DNA of 64,000 nt from Nitrosarchaeum sp. (lineage in GTDB: Archaea > Thermoproteota > Nitrososphaeria > Nitrososphaerales > Nitrosopumilaceae), in NCBI GenBank assembly GCA_021414365.1, contig JAIOOR010000006.1:109775-173774 (forward strand). Reading direction: 5' to 3'. Under the pieces are notes generated by a model, which was given only the letters and a program-made list of their open reading frames with translations, was not told the DNA's origin and searched no databases. This document shows positions 7,355 to 16,028 of the stretch, in pieces. Each line of letters starts with the position of its first letter. The stretch's first letter is position 1. Position numbers and translations under genes: made by a program.

Positions 7355-8521
7355 ATGATTACTGATACAATTCATACACACATGAAAGATATTCAATCTA
7401 CCAAAATAAAATCTCTAATTACAAAAGCAACCACTATAGAACCAACAGACACACTTTCTCATGTAATTAATAAAATTACCAAGAACAATTCTTATGATGC
7501 TTTTTACCTTAAAGACAAAAAAATACTTTCTACAAACATTAGAGCGTTATTAAACTCCAAAAATATCAACAGCATGAAAGTTGAATCATTTCTCTATCCA
7601 ATCCCACACGTAACACAAAATGACTCTGTTCAAAAAGTAGCAAACATAATTACCCATTACAGAATCAGAGAAGTACCTGTTAAAGACAATAACAAAATAA
7701 TTGGTGTGGTAACAGCCAAACGAATTATAAAATTACTCTCCTCAATTGACAATAAATGGATAAAAGCTAATCTAATTTACACTCAAAATCCAATTACAGT
7801 TCTAGCTGATGAATCTATTAGTAATGCAAGAAGAATAATGACTACCAAACGAATTGATCATTTACCAGTATTGAATCAAGGTAAAATCAAGCAAGTTCTT
7901 ACATCGTATCATATATTGCAATCAATTATGCCATCAGAAAAACAAGGACGAGGATCTGTGGTTGCAAGAACTGAACATGCATTAGAACTGAAAATTGGTA
8001 ATACTGGAAGCACTAGAATTCCTCAATGTTCTGCTAATGATGATTTGAATAAAATTATTAATTCAATGCTTAAAGCAGATACGACATGTTGTTTAGTTAA
8101 TCTGCAAGACACTCTTCAAGGTATTATTACATATAGAGACATACTTGGTTTACTTGCATCCAAATTAGAAACCCCTATTCCATTATACATTGTTGGCATG
8201 CCAGAAGATCAACAAAATATAGATTTGATCAGTTCAAAATTTGGTAAAACCCTTAAAAGATTACAACAAGTATATTCAGAAATACATGAAGCTAGAGTTT
8301 CAATAAAACAACAAAGAACCGGAAATAGAAAAGAAGGAAAATACGAAGTAACTATTATGATTATAACTCCTCATCATACCCCTTTGATCTATAATTCAAT
8401 TGGATTTGACTTGAGTGAAGTTTTGGAAGATCTGAGTCAAAAATTATTAAAAAACTTATCTAAACGAGCAAAACATAGATCAAAAGATAGTATTAGAAAA
8501 ATTGGATTACCTATATTCTAA
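7355..8521 (+). CDS. CBS-domain protein with C-terminal HPF/RaiA-like ribosome-hibernation domain
   Basis: 388 aa. Residues 10-280 hold about four CBS repeats, with ends such as GVVTAKRI and GIITYRDI. Residues about 285-375 look like a ribosome hibernation-promoting-factor (HPF/RaiA) domain: a helix with ISSKFGKTLKRLQQ, a strand pattern EARVSIKQQ, then KYEVTIMIITP and a long amphipathic helix LSEVLEDLSQKLLKNLSKR, followed by a basic tail. CBS-containing hibernation factors (Dri) are known in archaea, so a nucleotide-gated ribosome-silencing protein is a reasonable inference. It precedes the PAC2 gene by 2 bases, indicating an operon. The fusion was recognised by eye only. Confidence 0.78.
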   Translation: MITDTIHTHMKDIQSTKIKSLITKATTIEPTDTLSHVINKITKNNSYDAFYLKDKKILSTNIRALLNSKNINSMKVESFLYPIPHVTQNDSVQKVANIITHYRIREVPVKDNNKIIGVVTAKRIIKLLSSIDNKWIKANLIYTQNPITVLADESISNARRIMTTKRIDHLPVLNQGKIKQVLTSYHILQSIMPSEKQGRGSVVARTEHALELKIGNTGSTRIPQCSANDDLNKIINSMLKADTTCCLVNLQDTLQGIITYRDILGLLASKLETPIPLYIVGMPEDQQNIDLISSKFGKTLKRLQQVYSEIHEARVSIKQQRTGNRKEGKYEVTIMIITPHHTPLIYNSIGFDLSEVLEDLSQKLLKNLSKRAKHRSKDSIRKIGLPIF

Positions 8522-8523
8522 TT

Positions 8524-9252
8524 ATGAAAGTTAGTAAAGTAACATCCCCAGAAAACACATTGATAGTTGGATTCCCAAGCAATGGTCTTATTGGAACCTT
8601 TACAATTTCTTATTTGATACATAATTTAGATATGAAACAGATTGGGGAATTAGATCATCCTGATCTTCCACCTACATTATTTGTTGAAAATGGTGAAATA
8701 CTTGCACCAATTCGAATCTATAAAAAAAATAATATTTTTGCCATAATGTCAGATCTTCCATTTGATCCGTATTTAGCATATGATTTTGCTGAATCAATAT
8801 TAGAATACTGTAAAAAATACGATATTCATAAAATAATTATTGTAAGCGGCATGGAAACAATTAACAAAGATCCAAAAGCACCCAAAATCTATGGATTAGT
8901 AACACACCAATCTTTAGAAGAAACTCTTTACACTAATCAAATTTCTAAATTTTTAGCAGGTTCAATTTTTGGAACAGATGCAGCATTGATAACAGTTTTT
9001 AGAAAATCGAAAATTCCTGCATTAATACTATACACTGAATGTCATCCATTTTTTCCTGATCCAGAAGCTTCTATTATAGCAATTACCACACTAGCTAAAA
9101 TTTTGAATATTAAAGTTGATACAACTGATATTCAAAAGAAAATGGAACATCTAAGAATACAACGTAGAAATCTTATGGAAGAAACAATTCGTGCTTTACA
9201 ACAACAAAACCTAGAAAATCAACCTCCTAGAGCTCCACAAATTTATCGATGA
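8524..9252 (+). CDS. PAC2-family protein (proteasome assembly chaperone-like)
   Basis: 242 aa with the PAC2 family start NTLIVGFPSNGLIGTF, the central IVSGMET, and KIYGLVTHQSLE. Archaeal PAC2 proteins are related to the eukaryotic proteasome assembly chaperone PAC2 and are thought to assist proteasome assembly. The last 30 residues form a charged, probably coiled helix ending in a proline-containing tail. It lies 2 bases after the CBS-HPF gene and 4 bases before hsp20, so the three are probably one transcript devoted to stress and proteostasis. Confidence 0.88.
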   Translation: MKVSKVTSPENTLIVGFPSNGLIGTFTISYLIHNLDMKQIGELDHPDLPPTLFVENGEILAPIRIYKKNNIFAIMSDLPFDPYLAYDFAESILEYCKKYDIHKIIIVSGMETINKDPKAPKIYGLVTHQSLEETLYTNQISKFLAGSIFGTDAALITVFRKSKIPALILYTECHPFFPDPEASIIAITTLAKILNIKVDTTDIQKKMEHLRIQRRNLMEETIRALQQQNLENQPPRAPQIYR

Positions 9253-9256
9253 TCTT

Positions 9257-9652
9257 ATGACAGAAAATAATCAAAAAGAATTTGAAATTAGAATGGTTCC
9301 ATCATCAATAAGTCCATTATTTCATGATGATATTGAACAACAAATTCTTTCTCCTTTATCATGTTTAAGAGAATATGGAACATATTGGTTACTTGAATTT
9401 GATCTTCCACTAGTTAACAAAAAAGATATCGAAATCACATCTGATGAAAATTCTATAAGTGTAGAAGCTAAATTAAAAGAAACATATTTTGAAGAAAAAT
9501 TTGGTAAAAAGACAAAATTTGAATATTTTAAAAAAACTATTACACTTCCAGGAAAAATTAATAATAAAAGAACTTCTGCCAAGTTTGAAAAAGGTAGATT
9601 AAAAATAATAATCCCAAAAACTATTTCTAGTCGTAAAATAATTATAAAATAA
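9257..9652 (+). CDS. Small heat-shock protein Hsp20 (alpha-crystallin family)
   Basis: 131 aa with an alpha-crystallin domain at about residues 45-131: YWLLEFDLPLVNKKDIEI at its start, the middle strand SISVEAK, and the closing FEKGRLKIIIPK, where the usual A-x-x-x-(N/D)-G-V-L reads F-E-K-G-R-L. The C-terminal I-I-I-K resembles the I-x-I anchor used in oligomerisation. It acts as an ATP-independent holdase in the cytoplasm. It is the third gene of the CBS-HPF, PAC2, hsp20 run. Confidence 0.9.
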   Translation: MTENNQKEFEIRMVPSSISPLFHDDIEQQILSPLSCLREYGTYWLLEFDLPLVNKKDIEITSDENSISVEAKLKETYFEEKFGKKTKFEYFKKTITLPGKINNKRTSAKFEKGRLKIIIPKTISSRKIIIK

Positions 9653-9925
9653 TTACTTAAAAAATTGATCTACTTGATCTCTATATTTGAAAGCTATTTT
9701 TCCAAACTCTGCAAAATCTTCAGCATTTGGATATTTCATTCTCATTGCATATTGATTTACAAAAACAGATAATGCACTACCTATAATTAGATTGTAAACA
9801 CCATCTGCTAAATTTTTTGAATATGGAAATGCTACTTTGATAAATGGAAGATATGTCGCAGTCTGAGAAATCATTAATTTGATATTTTTTTCAACATATT
9901 CTTGAACATCATCCGGAATTGGCAT
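9653..9925 (-). CDS. Hypothetical helical protein, 90 aa
   Basis: I do not recognise a named family. The protein is predicted mostly helical, with a hydrophobic central stretch near residues 42-60 (NLIIGSALSVFVNQYA) that could be one membrane-associated helix. The stop immediately abuts the stop of hsp20 on the other strand. The start is the ATG at 9925. The sequence has the look of a conserved protein rather than a chance frame. Confidence 0.72.
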   Translation of the reverse strand: MPIPDDVQEYVEKNIKLMISQTATYLPFIKVAFPYSKNLADGVYNLIIGSALSVFVNQYAMRMKYPNAEDFAEFGKIAFKYRDQVDQFFK

Positions 9926-10001
9926 ATTCTTACTAGGATTGATTTCTTATAATGTTTTATTTTTACGAATAAACCATTTTTTTGGCTTGGAAACGTCACT
10001 A

Positions 10002-10217
10002 TTATCTGATCAATTGTTCAAGATACTTTTCTTTACCTTTTCGACTTCGTGGCAAACACCTTAGTTGCCTATTACAACATGGACAAGTTATTCCCTCATA
10101 ATCCACAAATACCTCACAATGATTACATCTTTTTTGCCCTGCTGCATATCTTCCAATTTGTGACGGCTTTGATGCCTTGTATTTTCTACATTCACCAATA
10201 CAATACGTCATACACAT
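10002..10217 (-). CDS. Small double zinc-ribbon protein, 71 aa
   Basis: The protein contains CNHC (about residues 31-34) and CPCC (about 46-49) pairs separated by 11 residues, forming a zinc ribbon, plus an N-terminal C-x3-C-x3-C group. The basic C-terminal tail (RSRKGKEKY) suggests nucleic acid contact. Small zinc-ribbon proteins of this type are common in Nitrososphaerota, but the function is unknown. The ATG at 10217 is chosen; a second ATG two codons later is possible. Confidence 0.8.
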   Translation of the reverse strand: MCMTYCIGECRKYKASKPSQIGRYAAGQKRCNHCEVFVDYEGITCPCCNRQLRCLPRSRKGKEKYLEQLIR

Positions 10218-10440
10218 CTCCCAAATTTTCTTTTATTGCTTTCTAATTTGGTTATAAAACTTTGGAAAAATTTCATTCTTATGCATTATCTCTATCTTAA
10301 AAATAAAACCTTTGATTGCAATGCACTCAATTTAATATGTAATTACAGTAATCATTTTTACAGATTTTTTATGAAAAAATTTGTAACATCAATGTTGATA
10401 ATCAGCTAGACTAATAAATAACCTAATTTCATTTTTTTTT

Positions 10441-11019
10441 ATGAAAAAAATTGAGGCAATAATTAAGCGTTCTACATATCCAGATATTACAAATGAATTA
10501 AATAGCATGGGTTATTCAATAATAGATAGAAGAAATCTAGAAGATAGTAAAATTTTCGATAAACAATCAGCTTCAAAAGTAGGTTCTACTGGCATTAAAA
10601 CAATTCCTTTATCCAAAATAGAATTAGTTGTTTCAGAAAAAGATGCTAGACAAGTAATTAATTTAATTTCAAAAAAATCTGGATTTTCTGCAAAACAAGG
10701 AGGAAAAATTTTCATTTCTGAAATGGAAGAAGTTGTAGATATGGAAACTCTTAATGCTCAACAAGATCTTGAATCTGAAAAAACAATTTCTATTCATAAA
10801 CCAATAATTAAAAGAAGCAGACTAGTCCCTCTTCAAAAATTTACATTAATTAAACTTGGAAAAATATATGAAAATAACAAAGAAAAATTACAAATGGATT
10901 ATAGGATAAAATCATTTAGTGACTTTGTTAATCATTGTATTATGGGATATCTTCCAACTGTTGAAAAACAACTAAAGCATCCCACAATTGTTTATGAAAA
11001 TTATTTTCAAGATTTTTAA
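10441..11019 (+). CDS. PII-like domain fused to a probable RHH-type DNA-binding domain
   Basis: 192 aa. Residues 1-100 follow the PII fold: MKKIEAIIK as strand 1, helix DITNELNSMGY, strand IIDRRN, a shortened and altered T-loop, strand KIELVVSEKDARQVINLI, then GGKIFISEMEEVVDMET as the closing element seen in GlnB/GlnK. The T-loop lacks the conserved nucleotide-sensing residues of true PII. Residues about 120-190 have a strand plus two helices ending SFSDFVNHCIMGYL, like a ribbon-helix-helix unit. It converges with glnK (adjacent stops) and lies next to amt, so a nitrogen-linked regulator is inferred. Confidence 0.72.
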   Translation: MKKIEAIIKRSTYPDITNELNSMGYSIIDRRNLEDSKIFDKQSASKVGSTGIKTIPLSKIELVVSEKDARQVINLISKKSGFSAKQGGKIFISEMEEVVDMETLNAQQDLESEKTISIHKPIIKRSRLVPLQKFTLIKLGKIYENNKEKLQMDYRIKSFSDFVNHCIMGYLPTVEKQLKHPTIVYENYFQDF

Positions 11020-11376
11020 TTAAATTGTTTCTTCGCCTTCTATACCACTTGCAATATCTACAGCACGCAATATTGGTGAAACAAAGATCTTCCCAACAGT
11101 TCCTTTCGTTTTAATTATGTTGATTACCTCATCTTCTTTATTCTCCGGAATAATCACTACTATGAGATATTTTTCACTAAATTGAGGTTGAAATATGGCA
11201 CTTCCTTTTGCAGCATGAAGTTGTGCTGGTGGATGTTTACCCCTTCCTCGTACTTTAGTAACTGTTAGACCGCCAATCTCTATCTTTCTTAATGCTTCAC
11301 TTATTGCCATTACATCATTATTTCCAAGTAGTGCTTCAATTCTTAACATTTGATAACTCTGCAAGGTTTTTCCCAA
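11020..11376 (-). CDS. PII nitrogen regulatory protein (GlnK/GlnB family)
   Basis: 118 aa PII protein with LRIEALLGNNDVMAISEAL, the T-loop region VTKVRGRGKHP, and VGKIFVSPILRAVDI. PII trimers bind ATP/ADP and 2-oxoglutarate and typically plug Amt channels. The T-loop has no tyrosine at the bacterial uridylylation position and carries a basic, proline-containing stretch in its place. The amt gene starts 90 bases away on the opposite strand, consistent with an Amt-GlnK partnership. An upstream extension of 10 residues before MLRIEA is present; the inner ATG would give a standard length. Confidence 0.93.
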   Translation of the reverse strand: MGKTLQSYQMLRIEALLGNNDVMAISEALRKIEIGGLTVTKVRGRGKHPPAQLHAAKGSAIFQPQFSEKYLIVVIIPENKEDEVINIIKTKGTVGKIFVSPILRAVDIASGIEGEETI

Positions 11377-11465
11377 ATAATAGTTTCAGATTTTGATAAT
11401 CATGTGATAATCAAATGGTTATCTAATTTCGTTATTATTATTAGTTTTAGAATTTCAAAAATTAT

Positions 11466-12773
11466 GTGCCAATAGATACAGGTGATACAGCATGGATGCT
11501 TGTAGCTGGAAGTTTAGTTCTTTTAATGATTCCTGCTCTAGGTCTTTTTGAATCTGGTTTATTGAGAAAGAAAAATACTGTATCTGTTTTCATGCAAATT
11601 TTCTTTGGATTAGCATTACTTAGTGTAATGTGGTTTGTTTTTGGTTTTAGTCTAGCATTTGGTCCTGACGAATCAGGAGGATTAATGGGTAATCTTGATT
11701 GGGTATTTCTAAAAGGAGTTCCTTGGAATGATGCACTTCATTATGCACCAACAATTCCTGGAGTGTTGTTTGTAAAATTCCAGTTAATGTTTGCTGCAAT
11801 CACCCCATTACTTCTAACTGGTACTATTGCAGAACGAATGAAATTCAGCTCATTTATCATATTCATTGCTTCTTGGTCCATTTTGATCTATTATCCATTA
11901 GTTCATTGGATATGGGGTGGCGGTTGGTTAGCACAACTAGGCGTAGTTGATTTTGCAGGTGGTATAGTTATTCACACTAGTGTTGGAATGGGCGCACTTG
12001 CGGCAGCTATGGTGCTTGGCCGTAGAAGATTCTTTGGCCCAGCAATTGAAATTCCACATAGTATACCTTTGGCAGTAACAGGTTCAGCACTTCTTTGGTT
12101 AGGTTGGTTTGGATTTAATGCTGGTAGTGCATTAGCTTCTGGTTCACTAGCTGGAAACACTGTCATTGTAACACATATGGCATCCTCTGTTTCTGCATTA
12201 ATTTGGGTAGGTCTATCTTGGATGAGAACAGGAAAACCATCTGTTGTAGCTGCAGTTAATGGTGCTATTGCAGGGCTTGCAGGAATTACACCAGCATCAG
12301 GATATGTTAGTGTAGAACATTCTTTTGTTATTGGTATAGCTATAGGCATTGCATCCTACTCTGGAATTATAATTTTCAAGGAGAAACTAAAGATAGATGA
12401 TGCATTAGATGTTAGTTCAGTCCACGGTGTTGCAGGAATCATAGGTTCTCTTTCAATTGGACTTTTTGCAAGTAAATTAGTCAATCCAAATGGACCTAAC
12501 GGTCTGTTATTTGGAAATCCAGAACAATTAGGAATTCAAGCTATTGGAGTTGGAGTTGCAGCAGCTCTTGGATTTTGTGGTACTTGGATAATTATGAAAG
12601 TTTTAGATTTCTTAGTTGGAGTAAGAGTATCTCCCGAAGTCGAGGATGCAGGATTGGACATTAGTGAACATGCGGAACGAGCATATGCTGATGAAGAAGA
12701 ATTCAAGTTAGATATGGATGCTTATGTGGAAGATTTAGAAGAAAAAAAGGAATTTTTCTTCAATAAAAAATAA
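11466..12773 (+). CDS. amt: Ammonium transporter Amt
   Basis: 435 aa Amt/Mep/Rh channel with about 11 membrane helices. Recognisable segments include MLVAGSLVLLMIPALGLFESG, the GTIAERMKF loop, the twin-His region around DFAGGIVIHTSVG, and DVSSVHGVAGIIG. It starts at a GTG (11466); the ATG two bases earlier is out of frame. The acidic cytoplasmic tail of about 50 residues after the last helix is longer than in minimal Amts. Ammonium uptake or sensing is central to an ammonia oxidiser. PII genes lie immediately upstream. Confidence 0.96.
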   Translation: MPIDTGDTAWMLVAGSLVLLMIPALGLFESGLLRKKNTVSVFMQIFFGLALLSVMWFVFGFSLAFGPDESGGLMGNLDWVFLKGVPWNDALHYAPTIPGVLFVKFQLMFAAITPLLLTGTIAERMKFSSFIIFIASWSILIYYPLVHWIWGGGWLAQLGVVDFAGGIVIHTSVGMGALAAAMVLGRRRFFGPAIEIPHSIPLAVTGSALLWLGWFGFNAGSALASGSLAGNTVIVTHMASSVSALIWVGLSWMRTGKPSVVAAVNGAIAGLAGITPASGYVSVEHSFVIGIAIGIASYSGIIIFKEKLKIDDALDVSSVHGVAGIIGSLSIGLFASKLVNPNGPNGLLFGNPEQLGIQAIGVGVAAALGFCGTWIIMKVLDFLVGVRVSPEVEDAGLDISEHAERAYADEEEFKLDMDAYVEDLEEKKEFFFNKK

Positions 12774-12846
12774 TTTTTTTAGATTATTTTATTAAATTCC
12801 AAACTTAATATGATATCACATATACTAGATAACTAAGTTAAATGCA

Positions 12847-13434
12847 ATGAAATCTACTTCAGCTAATAAACAACCACATGCTACAAAAAAAGATCCAACA
12901 CGTAGTATCACTTATAGACTCCCAACTAAGATTGTAGAAGAATTAGAAACAGAAGCAATGATCAAAAACATATCTCAGAATGTTTTGGTAAAACAAATTC
13001 TTGAAAAATATGTTGCATGGGATCGTTTTGGTGATAAAATAGGCATGGTTCCAATTCCTAAGGCAATCTTAAACTCTCTTGGTATCGAAATGAATGGAAA
13101 AGATATTACTGAAATTATTAAAGCGGTTTTACCATTAATCAAAGATTCAGTTCTTTTTATGAAAGGAAAATATGATTTACAAAGATGTATTGAAACATTA
13201 GAAGATTACATGCGAGCATCCGGAATGAAATCAGATCACAGAATAGAAGGAGAATTACACCATTTTATCATCCAACATGAACTAGGTATGAACTGGTCGT
13301 TTTTTACTGAACAACTATTAAAAGAAATTTTTAATCAATTCATACCAACTAAAAACATAAAATTTCAAACAACCAAAAACACAGTAATTGCAACGATTGC
13401 ATTAGGTTCAGATTTTAGTGAACATGATTATTGA
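12847..13434 (+). CDS. RHH-type DNA-binding protein with unknown C-terminal domain
   Basis: 195 aa. Residues 18-60 form a ribbon-helix-helix pattern: the strand TRSITYRLP, helix KIVEELETEAMIKN and helix QNVLVKQILEKYV. The C-terminal 130 residues are not recognised and may be a ligand or dimerisation domain. It lies 73 bases after amt on the same strand, suggesting a link to nitrogen regulation, though this is only contextual. Its last 7 bases overlap the end of a tiny convergent gene. Confidence 0.75.
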   Translation: MKSTSANKQPHATKKDPTRSITYRLPTKIVEELETEAMIKNISQNVLVKQILEKYVAWDRFGDKIGMVPIPKAILNSLGIEMNGKDITEIIKAVLPLIKDSVLFMKGKYDLQRCIETLEDYMRASGMKSDHRIEGELHHFIIQHELGMNWSFFTEQLLKEIFNQFIPTKNIKFQTTKNTVIATIALGSDFSEHDY

Positions 13435-13547
13435 TATTTATGGATATTTTGTAAACACGCATGACACAATTTTTCATCATTTTCTGAATTAAAATTACAA
13501 TTTTTGCACTTACTACACTGACAAATCTTTAAAAAATTTATTTTCAT
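13428..13547 (-). CDS. Very small Cys-rich protein, 39 aa
   Basis: An ATG at 13547 opens 39 codons containing CQC, CKNC and C-x2-C(HAC) groups, seven cysteines... of which six fall in C-x-C or C-x2-C pairs, so a metal-binding knuckle is likely. It resembles in size and style the peptide encoded at 1166-1279. The frame converges with the RHH gene and overlaps its last 7 bases. The coding call rests on cysteine spacing alone. Confidence 0.5.
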   Translation of the reverse strand: MKINFLKICQCSKCKNCNFNSENDEKLCHACLQNIHKYQ

Positions 13548-13750
13548 TTGAATCAATTTGTTTAACTTTTTTTAAATTCTAATTAAACTATATTACTAAT
13601 ATCAAATTTGAAAAAGTAATTGCAATGTATACACACTTCTTATCTCTTTATTCGCAGAGAATTATTAATGCATAAAATTCAATATTTAAAAAATATTATA
13701 TTAAATATAATATCAAATTGAATTTATAATACTAAATGGAGTTTTGATTA

Positions 13751-14050
13751 TTGACTGAACTAAACAAAAAAGTATTTGGAAAAATTACTATGAAAGAAAT
13801 TATAGGGGCAATCCCACCTGCAATTCCTGATACAAAAAACTTACTAGAAATTGAATTTCAAAACCTGATTAATGAGCTTAAATTACAAACCAAAGATGAT
13901 TTAAAAAAATTGTTAAAAGAACAACAAATAGCTAATAAACAAATCAATAGTAGACCTGGTGCCATGGCTCTAGCTCAAGACAAAATTAGATTATTCACAG
14001 AATATAATCAAAAATATATCCAAACCATTACTGAAAAACTAGATTCTTAA
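13751..14050 (+). CDS. Hypothetical helical protein, 99 aa
   Basis: The frame starts at a TTG (13751) and encodes a charged, almost fully helical protein with a coiled-coil-like middle (LKKLLKEQQIANKQ). No cysteine, signal peptide or known motif is visible. A 203 bp AT-rich gap lies upstream. It converges with the secreted-protein gene ending at 14054. Function unknown. Confidence 0.62.
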   Translation: MTELNKKVFGKITMKEIIGAIPPAIPDTKNLLEIEFQNLINELKLQTKDDLKKLLKEQQIANKQINSRPGAMALAQDKIRLFTEYNQKYIQTITEKLDS

Positions 14051-14053
14051 TTC

Positions 14054-14998
14054 TTATTTTTTCTTTATTGTTTTTTTTGCAGATTTTTGACTTTTTCTTA
14101 TCAATAATGAAATAATTGCACCTGCTGGAATTCCAATTATTGTTCCGATACTTATGTAAGGAGCTATGAAGAAATTCCCTACCCAAATACCACCATCTAT
14201 AGTTAATTCCATAAAAGTTCTAGGTCGCAATACTGTAGAAACAATCTGAGATTCTCTTTTCTCTTCTCCCATATCATCAGTGTATGTAACTTTAATTTCA
14301 AATGGTAATTTGTATTCTGCATTCACTTCTTTAATTGGAGAAATAATTCTTGAAGTAACAGTAACTGGAGAATTTTTTTGTATGGTTGAAAACGAATGTG
14401 ATGTTTCTCCCCTAAATTGAATATCCGAAGGTGGAACTATCTCAATATTGACATTTTTAATTTCAATATCTTCAGAAACTATTTCCACAATAAATGGAAA
14501 TTCAGCACTTGCAAAAATCGCTTCTGGAATATTTGCGTGAATCATCACCCTAGGTTCTTTCTTTAGAATTATTGGTATTGCAATATCATGAAATATTGGT
14601 TCTTGAGGATCTTTGTTATTACTTACTAAAACTTGAGAGTACTTTACATTAAGAAAATGAACTCCCGGATTACTATCTGATGAAATTTTAAAATCTACAT
14701 TTCCTCCATATGATCCACCTTGAAATAGTTTGTCTATTACTATGCTGTTTTTTGAAACTGGAATCATTGAATTGTCCTGACTAGTAAGGATAAATGAAAT
14801 ATCTTTCTTGTCTTCCCAACCATTATTTTTTATTAATATGGAAATTGAAACTGTTCTACCAACTATGGATTGATCTGGATGAGTTATTTGAACATCCATA
14901 CTTCCTTCCATGTTTTGATTTATTGTCTCTCCATACACGTTTGGTAGTAAAATAAAAACTCCCATTACAAGCAGAGGTGTAATTATAGTGAATTTCAT
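14054..14998 (-). CDS. Secreted/membrane-anchored protein with CARDB-like beta domains
   Basis: 314 aa with an N-terminal signal peptide (hydrophobic residues about 4-21, cleavage near VYGET), a long beta-rich extracellular part, and a C-terminal membrane helix (about 278-300) followed by a Lys-rich tail. The opening repeat, with VSISILIKNNGWEDKKDISF, resembles CARDB/NPCBM-like immunoglobulin-fold domains found on archaeal cell surfaces. A surface adhesin or S-layer-associated protein is a guess. It is divergent from the tfb pseudogene at 15127. Confidence 0.72.
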   Translation of the reverse strand: MKFTIITPLLVMGVFILLPNVYGETINQNMEGSMDVQITHPDQSIVGRTVSISILIKNNGWEDKKDISFILTSQDNSMIPVSKNSIVIDKLFQGGSYGGNVDFKISSDSNPGVHFLNVKYSQVLVSNNKDPQEPIFHDIAIPIILKKEPRVMIHANIPEAIFASAEFPFIVEIVSEDIEIKNVNIEIVPPSDIQFRGETSHSFSTIQKNSPVTVTSRIISPIKEVNAEYKLPFEIKVTYTDDMGEEKRESQIVSTVLRPRTFMELTIDGGIWVGNFFIAPYISIGTIIGIPAGAIISLLIRKSQKSAKKTIKKK

Positions 14999-15126
14999 GA
15001 TTTTTACTTGAAATTATTATTGTAATATTACTATTCAATATTATTATAGGCTCATAATTGGCCTAAAAATTGAGTAAAATCTTATGATTCATAAATACGA
15101 AAAATCTGAATATCCTAGAATCGTTT

Positions 15127-15874
15127 ATGGTGAGTAAGACCAAAAACCCAAAAGAGCTGTGTCCACGATGTGCTCAAGGAAAACTAGTTACTGATAATGA
15201 ATCAGGTGAGATGTTTTGTTCTAAATGTGGTTTTGTAATGACTGAAAAATTACAAGAATCTGGACCAGAATGGAGATCCTTTACACAAGATGAACATGGT
15301 GATAGGGCAAGAGCAGGTGCACCGACATCACTAACAATGCATGATATGGGCCTTGCAACAATTATCAATCCCATAAACAAAGATGCCACTGGAAAACCAC
15401 TTTCTGCTTCAATGAAAAGCACTATTGAAAGACTAAGAACGTGGGATAATAGAAGTCAGGTTCATGAACCAGTTGACAGATCGTGATACTGAAACACCAC
15501 GAAACCTCAAAGATGTAGAACAAGCAGCTAATATTAAGAGAAAAGATATTGCAAGATGTTACAGATTATTAATCAAAGAATTAGATCTAAAGATGCCCGT
15601 AACTGATTCAATTCAATGTGTTGCCAGAATTGCAAGCAGAATTGGAATTGCAGAAAAAACTAAAAGATATGCAGTCAACGTCCTTAAACAAGCACAAGAA
15701 AATGAAGTCTCTGCAGGTAAAGATCCCATGGGTCTGGCAGCAGCTGCACTGTATTTATCATGTGTCAAAAATGGAGAAGATAAAACACAAAGAGATATTG
15801 CAGAAGCAGCTAACGTAACTGAGGTAACAATCAGAAATCGTTACAAAGGACTCAGAGATTCTCTAGACCTTTAA
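15127..15874 (+). pseudogene. tfb: Broken TFB gene with internal deletion and frameshift
   Basis: The N-terminal part (15127-15486) encodes an intact zinc ribbon (CPRC and CSKC), B-reader and linker, then stops at TGA just after HEPVDRS. The C-terminal part resumes in another frame with DTETPRNLKDVEQAANIKRK and continues to a normal TFB end at 15874. Aligned to the intact copy at 19284-20177, 56 codons of cyclin repeat 1 are missing; about 167 bases are lost, which breaks the frame at 15480/15481. The break sits exactly at the edge of a 115 bp tract identical to the other copy. It is either a pseudogene or a misassembly. Confidence 0.85.
15366..15480 (+). repeat. 115 bp identical tract shared with 19845-19959 (inverted)
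   Basis: All 115 bases match the reverse complement of 19845-19959, in two tfb genes that are clearly diverged elsewhere. The tract begins where the other copy lacks 15 bases and ends where this copy lacks about 167 bases. Gene conversion, inversion or assembly collapse could each produce this. Confidence 0.88.
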
Positions 15875-16028
15875 TTTTTAAAAATCTGTTATTTTTGTCT
15901 TGATAGATTTTTCTTAGGAACAAATTTTAATAATTAATGTTTTGGAGTAATATTACATCAAAAGAAAATCAACTTCAAAATGCTTTCTATCGTAAACTCT
16001 TTAAGACCTATTTAACAAATTTCAAATC

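Noticed and set aside
10049..10246. 65-codon plus-strand frame
   Set aside because: It is antisense to the zinc-ribbon gene, whose cysteine pairs clearly mark the coding strand.
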